A stretch of DNA of 64,000 bases from Hirundichthys speculiger (lineage: Eukaryota; Chordata; Actinopteri; Beloniformes; Exocoetidae): positions 248,001-312,000 of the forward strand of contig JAGFBZ010000912.1 of NCBI GenBank assembly GCA_018398805.1. The letters run 5' to 3'. Positions 62,197-64,000 of the stretch are shown one piece after another (positions within the stretch are counted from its first letter, which is position 1; each line of letters opens with the position of its first letter). A program made the translations under genes and the position numbers. The notes under the pieces are model-generated. The model worked only from the letters and a program-made list of their open reading frames with translations. It was not told the origin of the DNA and ran no database searches.

Positions 62197-63060
62197 TAGG
62201 GCTGGGCGATTTTATCGATTCTGCGATATATCGATTTTTTATTTCCCCAGGGAGTATCAATATTTCAGCCGTCGATATTCTAAGCTCCCTTCAAAACCCC
62301 CGCATCCCACCTGGGTGCTCTTCCTGCAAAGTGCAGGTAGAGCCATTTAGTCCTCCAGCCGCTAGTGTTGCTGTAGAAGCTTTTCTTACAAGTTATCCAG
62401 AAGCTTCTTTCTCAGAGCTGAGCCAGTCAGGAGAATGGTGGCGAGTATAAACCCAGCGCCGGCGTGCTTAAAAGCAGATGTGTGGGAGCAGTTCGGTTTT
62501 AAAAAGAAAAAGGAAAGCGAGGATTTAGACAAAAGTATGGCAGTTTGTAAGCTGTGTCACACATACGTGAAGTACTCTGGAAATACCACCAACCTGCGAG
62601 CCCACCTGAAACGTCACCATCCGGACAAGTTAATGCTAACTGAGAGCTAACTGCTAAACCCAAGAAGTTGCGGCACGATCCGAAACAAACCACGCTGGAC
62701 AGTTTTCATCTACTTCACCTAGGTCCAGTCCATTGCCTACTTTATTTGTCAGGATTTGAGACCGTATTCAGTGGTGGAAAACACCAGCTTTAGACGGATG
62801 GTGAACGCGATGGAGCCCTGCTATCCTATTGTCTTTTATTCATTTTGTCCAGCATTTGCAAGCTGCCTGTCAGCCATATAATGTGCAATTGATGCTTTCA
62901 GTTCAATTAATTCAAACAAAGTAATTGGAACACTCACAAGATGTCACCAAAATTACTTTGTCCTGTTAAAATCTTTCGGAAAATGATATAAATGCATTGT
63001 AAGATGAATATTGATATATATCGTATCGTATCGCAAGATTAGTGTATCGTTGCAGCCCTA
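62197..63060 (+). mobile_element. Second BED-finger hAT element
   Basis: Begins TAGGGCTGGGCGATTTTATC and ends 'gtatcgttgcagcccta', like the copy at 22557. The 8-bp duplication is AACGTGCC (62189-62196) against AACGCGCC (63061-63068), one mismatch. It has no MITE at the TTCTAAGC site and a different internal deletion from the 22557 copy. Confidence 0.87.
62435..62650 (+). pseudogene. BED zinc-finger fragment of hAT transposase (second copy)
   Basis: A 71-codon frame nearly identical to the one at 23037: [32 protein letters not shown] and [15 protein letters not shown], with all zinc ligands present. It stops at LMLTES before any catalytic domain. Confidence 0.8.
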
Positions 63061-63359
63061 AACGCGCCCCCTTATTTGAGTGGTGTCCCTTTTTAAATTG
63101 TTGTTACAGTAAGGTGGGTTTCCACCAGCACGGCTCTGGGGTTGTCTCACGGGGTCTCAATTACCAGGACTTGCCTGAGAATGATCTGAGACTTTCAAAA
63201 GGACCAGTGCATGTCCCTTCCTTGGATTAGATACTGAAAAACTGCTAGATGTGGGCTGGTGACGAATGGCTACTGGCTGGATACTGTACAGGCAGAACAA
63301 GCTCAGCCTTTGGCTGGCAGATGTACAGAGTCATCATCTTGCTGGAAACATAAAAGCTT

Positions 63360-63900
63360 AAAAAGCTTCAACTAACACTGGTCACCAGCACCACTTGTCA
63401 AATCTGCTGACCACCATAACAGGTCTGATAACTGAGGACAACAAGTGAGCCTACAGAGAAGAAGTTCAGCATCTTGTGCCAGTGGTGTTCTTGCAATAAC
63501 CTGGACTTAAACACCTTAAAAACCAATGAAGTTGTTGACTTTAGGAAACCCGACTGCACCCAGCAGTCTGAGACACAGAGGGTTGATAGCTTCAGGTTCC
63601 TTGGTGTACATATCTCAGTTGACCTCAACCTGGACTACACACTTCTGTGATCAGGAAGGGAAAGTCCAACAAAGACTGTATTTTCTCAGGAAGCTCAGGC
63701 ACGCTGACCTCCATCAGCACCTCCTCATAAGCTTCGACAGGTTAGCGATGGAGACCTACTGCTCTGTGAGGTTCAACAGCGTGTGTGGTGAACAATGTCT
63801 CTCCTAAAAGACATCTACAGTGGCCAGCTCCAAAAGAAAGGCCTGGATATAGTCTGGTCGTCCTCCTCGAGGACACACTCATCAAATCCAGGATCAAAAA
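63360..63900 (+). mobile_element. LINE reverse-transcriptase C-terminal fragment
   Basis: A plus-strand reading with frameshifts gives LDLNTLKTNEVVDFRKPDC, then RVDSFRFLGVHISVDLNLD and a DIYSGQLQKKGLDI-like end. This matches the thumb/C-terminal KTKELIVDFRR and FKFLGVxI motifs of fish Rex/L2-type LINEs. Dead fragment. Confidence 0.65.
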
Positions 63901-64000
63901 AGACTAACTTTAAATTGATATGCACTCTACTATTTATATTCATTCATATCAGTGCCTTATTGTCTTCATTTTTACCACTATTAGTACAGCCCAGTGTGCT

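Larger units (their letters stand above)
61973..64000 (-). other. MYO15A intron upstream of W1 (partial)
   Basis: At least 2 kb with no exon of the first MyTH4 domain found. Contains a BED-hAT element (62197-63060) and a LINE fragment (63360-63900). Confidence 0.65.

Overview
This is vertebrate, almost certainly teleost-fish, DNA. It has small conserved exons with GT–AG introns, AT-rich introns, and many fish-type transposons (hAT, Tc1/mariner, MITEs, tRNA-derived SINEs, LINE fossils). Two protein genes are present, both on the minus strand. At the left lies the 5' part of LLGL1 (lethal giant larvae homologue): coding exons 1-10, 27138 down to 108, 433 codons. At the right lies the 3' part of the unconventional myosin gene MYO15A: 33 exons, 61972 down to 33597, 1285 codons plus stop. 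Every exon was placed by eye from splice sites. The codon phase of each exon joins the next without a break, so both models are open throughout.

Layout. 1-107 is LLGL1 intron sequence. 108-5207 holds LLGL1 exons 10-3. 5208-21731 is a 16.5-kb intron 2 rich in transposons. Exon 2 is at 21732-21829. 21830-27057 is intron 1, with a BED-finger hAT element. Exon 1 and a GC-rich promoter are at about 27058-27500. 27139-33596 is the intergenic gap, filled with a decayed Tc1-like element split by a LINE, a SINE and a LINE-type 3' tail. 33597-61972 is MYO15A, and 61973-64000 is a MYO15A intron with a second BED-finger hAT and a LINE fragment.

Biology. LLGL1 is a cortical WD40 scaffold of basolateral polarity. 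MYO15A is the stereocilia-tip myosin needed for hearing. The window encodes the MYO15A tail after the first MyTH4 domain: a Pro/Gln/His-rich linker, a FERM-like region, the SH3 domain, the second MyTH4, the C-terminal FERM, and a terminal PDZ ligand (ITLL). The neighbourhood matches human 17p11.2, where MYO15A and LLGL1 lie on the same strand. ALKBH5, which lies between them in mammals, was not seen here.

I found no new gene system. The most informative non-genic observations are: nested transposons with intact target-site duplications, two MITE insertions whose empty sites are preserved in paralogous copies in this same window, a Tc1 element nested in an older Tc1-like element, a snap-back repeat in a MYO15A intron, and tandem splice acceptors in the MYO15A linker. 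Family names for repeats are from memory of sequence style, not from a database search.
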